Assembly (NCBI GenBank): GCA_963787675.1
Contig: CAWBDV010000010.1
Location: 248,001-312,000, forward strand
DNA: 64,000 nt
Source: JAJPKK01 sp963787675
Lineage (GTDB): Bacteria > Pseudomonadota > Alphaproteobacteria > Rhizobiales > Xanthobacteraceae
Direction of reading: 5' to 3'
Under the pieces are notes generated by a model that worked only from the letters and a program-made list of their open reading frames with translations, did no database searches and had not been told where the DNA came from. Each line of letters opens with the position of its first letter. The stretch's first letter is position 1. This document shows positions 61,496 to 64,000 of the stretch, one piece after another. Made by a program: the position numbers and the translations under genes.

Positions 61496-62131
61496 TTATT
61501 CCGCATCGGGCTGACGTTCCGGACGGGCGGCATCGAAAGCCGGGTGTCGGTTAGCCTCCTCGTCGACGGCGATGATCTTGGTGAAGCGCTCGATCGGCAC
61601 TTTGAAGCGCCGGGCATTGGCCACCTGGGGCACGAGGCAGATATCGGCAAGGCTTGGCGTTGCGCCGAAGGCGAAAGGCCCCGGCCGGATCAGCTGTTCG
61701 ACCGCTTCAAAGCCGATGAGAATCCAGTGATGGTACCACTCCCGCACGGCATCATTCTCCGCCTTGACGGCGCTGCGCAAATAATTGAGCGGGCTCGTGT
61801 TGTTGAGCGGATGGATGTCGCAGGCGATGATCTCCGCCACCGCCCGCACATGCGCGCGCGCGACCGCATCGCGCGGCAATAGTGGCGGATCGGGCTGGAC
61901 CTCGTCGAGATATTCGATGATGGCGAGCGATTGCAGCAGCACCTCGCCGTTGTCGAGGGCAAGCGCGGGAACCCGCATCTGGGGATTGATCGCGCGGAAT
62001 TCCGCAGTGTGCTGCTTGCCGCCATCCTTGGTGAGATGGATTGCGATCGTCTCGTAGGCTATCCCCTTGAGATTGAGCGCGATGCGCGTCCGATAGGCCG
62101 CGGACGAGCGGAAGTAGGAATAGAGCTTCAC
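61496..62131 (-). CDS. maiA: Maleylacetoacetate (or maleylpyruvate) isomerase, zeta-class GST
   Basis: 211 residues from GTG 62131, the only start that gives the normal VKLYSYFRSSAAYRTRIALN opening. SSAAYR is the zeta-class active-site motif that binds glutathione; Q in NPQMRVPAL and ESL-like LLQSLAIIEYL are also present. Isomerises maleylacetoacetate in tyrosine breakdown, or maleylpyruvate in the gentisate route, whose first genes lie in this window at 24.9 to 27.1 kb. Confidence 0.92.
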   Translation of the reverse strand: MKLYSYFRSSAAYRTRIALNLKGIAYETIAIHLTKDGGKQHTAEFRAINPQMRVPALALDNGEVLLQSLAIIEYLDEVQPDPPLLPRDAVARAHVRAVAEIIACDIHPLNNTSPLNYLRSAVKAENDAVREWYHHWILIGFEAVEQLIRPGPFAFGATPSLADICLVPQVANARRFKVPIERFTKIIAVDEEANRHPAFDAARPERQPDAE

Positions 62132-62360
62132 GATCTTTGCCCCAAACGGAACTGTGCGGCGCGACAGGATAGCATGCCGGTCACCGCGGTCTCTTCGATT
62201 TTCGCCAAGGGCGGAGGTGCATGCGACGGGAGCAACCTCCGCGTGACGCCGGCAAGGAATCCTTAGGATTATCGACATATTGTTGTCACGTTGGAAAATT
62301 TCACACTTTGCGCCATTGCACCAATGCGGGTCCGGTCGCGTAATTGGGGTCCCCCGAGAT

Positions 62361-63578
62361 ATGTCCGAACCTGCCAGAGCCCAGAACGAAACCGCGACGG
62401 AGAACAGTCCCGCCGCCTCGCTCTGTTACGTGGTCGATTGTGGCCCAGGAACTCGCGCAGCGATTTCATCGGCGTGCGACGGGATGGGCGTCACCTACCG
62501 GTTCTTCGATTCGCTCACCGCCATGCTGGAGAGTTACGCGGCGCTGCGACCGGATCTGCTCATGATCGACATGACCGTCGCCGGCGAGGCTGCGCGGCGG
62601 GCGCGCGACGAATTGGTTGCCGCAAATGTCGATCGGCCGATCTGCCTGATGAGCGGCCTCAATGGACTGCTGATCGAGGAAATGCGCCGTTCCTGGGATC
62701 GAAGCGGCCTGAAGGCATTGGCTGTGCTTGCCAAGCCGTTGCGCCAGCAGGCCATCAGGCGATCCATCATGCATTTGGTCGGTCGCAGTGCAGCGAAGCC
62801 GCCGATCGGCATCACCGAAGTGCTCGAGAATGATTGGTTCGAGCTTTGGTATCAGCCGCGCGTTGACTTGGCGACAAAGGTTCTGGCAGGAGCCGAGGGA
62901 CTCTTCCGTGCGCGCCATCCCGAGTTCGGCGTGATACCTGCGGCCGATCTGCTTGACAGCGTCAAGGAGCCCGAACTTTTGAGGCTGACCGCCCGCGTCC
63001 TGGGGCGTGCCATGGGTGATTGGAAATCATTCCGCAATCTCGGTATCCCGATCGAGTTTTCGATCAACATCCCGACGGTTGCGCTCACGAAGCTCTCGCT
63101 GTTTTCAATCTTCTGGGATCAGGCGCCGGACGCCGCGGATTGGCCGGGCATTACCCTCGAATTGAACGAGGACGACGTCATTCCCAATATGAACTTTGCC
63201 TTCGCCACGATGAAGCAGCTTCACAAGCAGAAGATCAAGCTCGCGCTCGATAGCTTCGGGCTGTGTTACGAAGAACTGTCCCGCTACAAGGAACTGCCGT
63301 TCGCCGAAATGAAGATCGATCGCAGCCTGATTTTCCGATGCGACGACGATGCCCATCAGGCCGGATTGTGCGAGACGATCATCGAATTCGCCCATCGCTA
63401 CGGGGCCAAAGTGGTTGCCGAGGGCGTCGAAACGGCCGGCCAGGCAGCGATGCTGCGAAAATTGGGATGCGACTACGCGCAGGGGCACCTGTTTGCGCGG
63501 CCGATGACCAAATCGGATTTTCTGGGGCTGCTGCAGCAGCGCTCCGCGAAGGCCGCGGCGCGAAGCACGGCAGCCTGA
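62361..63578 (+). CDS. Receiver-like plus degenerate EAL protein
   Basis: 405 residues from ATG 62361. Residues about 15 to 150 resemble a receiver domain (LLMIDMT, LAKPLRQQAIRRSI). The EAL-type barrel follows (about 160 to 395), but key residues differ: EGL for EAL in AGAEGLFRARHP, SFG for DFG in LALDSFGLCYEEL, ELNED for the metal ELTE. KIDRSLIF and AEGVET remain. It probably binds but does not cleave c-di-GMP, or acts by protein contact. Confidence 0.82.
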   Translation: MSEPARAQNETATENSPAASLCYVVDCGPGTRAAISSACDGMGVTYRFFDSLTAMLESYAALRPDLLMIDMTVAGEAARRARDELVAANVDRPICLMSGLNGLLIEEMRRSWDRSGLKALAVLAKPLRQQAIRRSIMHLVGRSAAKPPIGITEVLENDWFELWYQPRVDLATKVLAGAEGLFRARHPEFGVIPAADLLDSVKEPELLRLTARVLGRAMGDWKSFRNLGIPIEFSINIPTVALTKLSLFSIFWDQAPDAADWPGITLELNEDDVIPNMNFAFATMKQLHKQKIKLALDSFGLCYEELSRYKELPFAEMKIDRSLIFRCDDDAHQAGLCETIIEFAHRYGAKVVAEGVETAGQAAMLRKLGCDYAQGHLFARPMTKSDFLGLLQQRSAKAAARSTAA

Positions 63579-63579
63579 A

Positions 63580-64000
63580 TCACTCGTCGTCGTTCATCGC
63601 GCCGCTGGCGGTATGGCTCGTCAACGCGCGCGACCGTTCGGTGAGCCGGTCAACCGCGCGCTCGAACGCGGGCCGGTCGGCCGGATCGATCGCTTCGAAC
63701 AAGTGATGGGCAAAATCGAGTGCGCCTGGGGCAAGATCGTGATAGATCGCCCGCCCCGCGGGGGTCAGGGACAAAAGCGCTTCGCGGCGGTCGGCGCGGT
63801 TCTCGCGTCGGACGATGAGCTTGCGCCGCTCCAGCGCCTGCACCGCGCGCGACACTTTGGTCTTGTGCATATGGCTGTGGGCGCCGATCGCCTTTGCCGT
63901 CATCACCTCGAACTCGCCAAGCGTGACGAGGATCCGCCATTCCGGCACGCCAATGCCGTAGCGGTCGACATAGATGCGCGACAGCGCCTCGGATACAAGG
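63580..64000 (-). CDS. MarR-family transcriptional regulator (N-terminus off the window)
   Basis: The frame stays open to the end of the window. The winged helix is clear: WRILVTLGEFEVMTAKAIGAHSHMHKTKVSRAVQALERRKLIVRREN, wing with ADRREALLSLTPAGRAIY, then the C-terminal dimerisation helix. It probably controls a neighbouring gene beyond the edge. Ends convergently with the EAL gene, two bases apart. Confidence 0.88.
   Translation of the reverse strand, partial: LVSEALSRIYVDRYGIGVPEWRILVTLGEFEVMTAKAIGAHSHMHKTKVSRAVQALERRKLIVRRENRADRREALLSLTPAGRAIYHDLAPGALDFAHHLFEAIDPADRPAFERAVDRLTERSRALTSHTASGAMNDDE

Overview
The window looks like the chromosome of a GC-rich alphaproteobacterium of the Hyphomicrobiales, near Bradyrhizobium, Rhodopseudomonas or Pseudolabrys. 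The clues are a fused CysN-CysC (NodQ type), a class II DAHP synthase, a run of Omp25/Omp31-type outer membrane barrels, a DUF2865 protein, a complete kdp operon with the tiny KdpF, FNR/FixK boxes, a SAM-II riboswitch candidate, and three kinds of palindromic repeat of the sort common in this group. The genus assignment is inference from gene content.

Left part (1 to about 16.7 kb) is an accessory region. It holds an XRE regulator, an excisionase-like gene and an N-terminally broken tyrosine integrase whose 3' end runs into a complete IS21-family element (istA, istB, iterated terminal boxes). After it come small unknown genes, then an HTH gene translationally coupled to a 1712-residue secreted protein with an S74 chaperone domain and a DUF5011-like end. 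A SHOCT protein, a protein that looks like the variable target of a diversity-generating retroelement (DGR), a Cys-rich secreted peptide, a frameshifted MazF/PemK-like toxin, tRNA-Arg(CCT) and a 3'-truncated AlbA_2 gene follow. The giant protein, the DGR-target-like protein and the MazF-like protein all resemble, from memory, proteins typical of Patescibacteria (CPR). This is the most unusual part of the window.

From 16.7 to 20.2 kb lies a graveyard of sulfur-related sequence. It contains a metY 5' fragment, a SAM-II riboswitch candidate with no recognisable methionine gene behind it, a copied piece of cysK, an ABC permease fused in frame to the tail of a substrate-binding protein, and a frameshifted second binding protein. 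An intact cysK follows.

From 20.4 to 34.9 kb there are a universal stress protein, an aromatic-acid operon (3-hydroxybenzoate 6-hydroxylase, gentisate dioxygenase, a two-domain VOC protein, PobA), a second stress protein behind two perfect FNR/FixK boxes, a Tat-exported hydrolase, cysDNC sulfate activation (cysD frameshifted), and a glycosyltransferase with duplicated N-terminal modules. A maleylacetoacetate/maleylpyruvate isomerase at 61.5 kb could serve the gentisate route.

The right part (35 to 64 kb) is mostly core genome: DAHP synthase, a NitT/TauT-type binding protein, a pentapeptide-repeat protein, nadE, the kdp potassium-ATPase operon with its sensor and regulator, a LuxR-type regulator, four outer membrane proteins plus the tail of a fifth, an orphan KdpE-like regulator, a DUF2865 protein, two c-di-GMP-type proteins, maiA and the edge of a MarR gene.

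Several otherwise good genes (the S74 protein twice, mazF-like, the binding protein, cysD, GGDEF-EAL) each need a one- or two-base change to restore frame, mostly in short homopolymers. Consensus errors are a live alternative to pseudogene decay.
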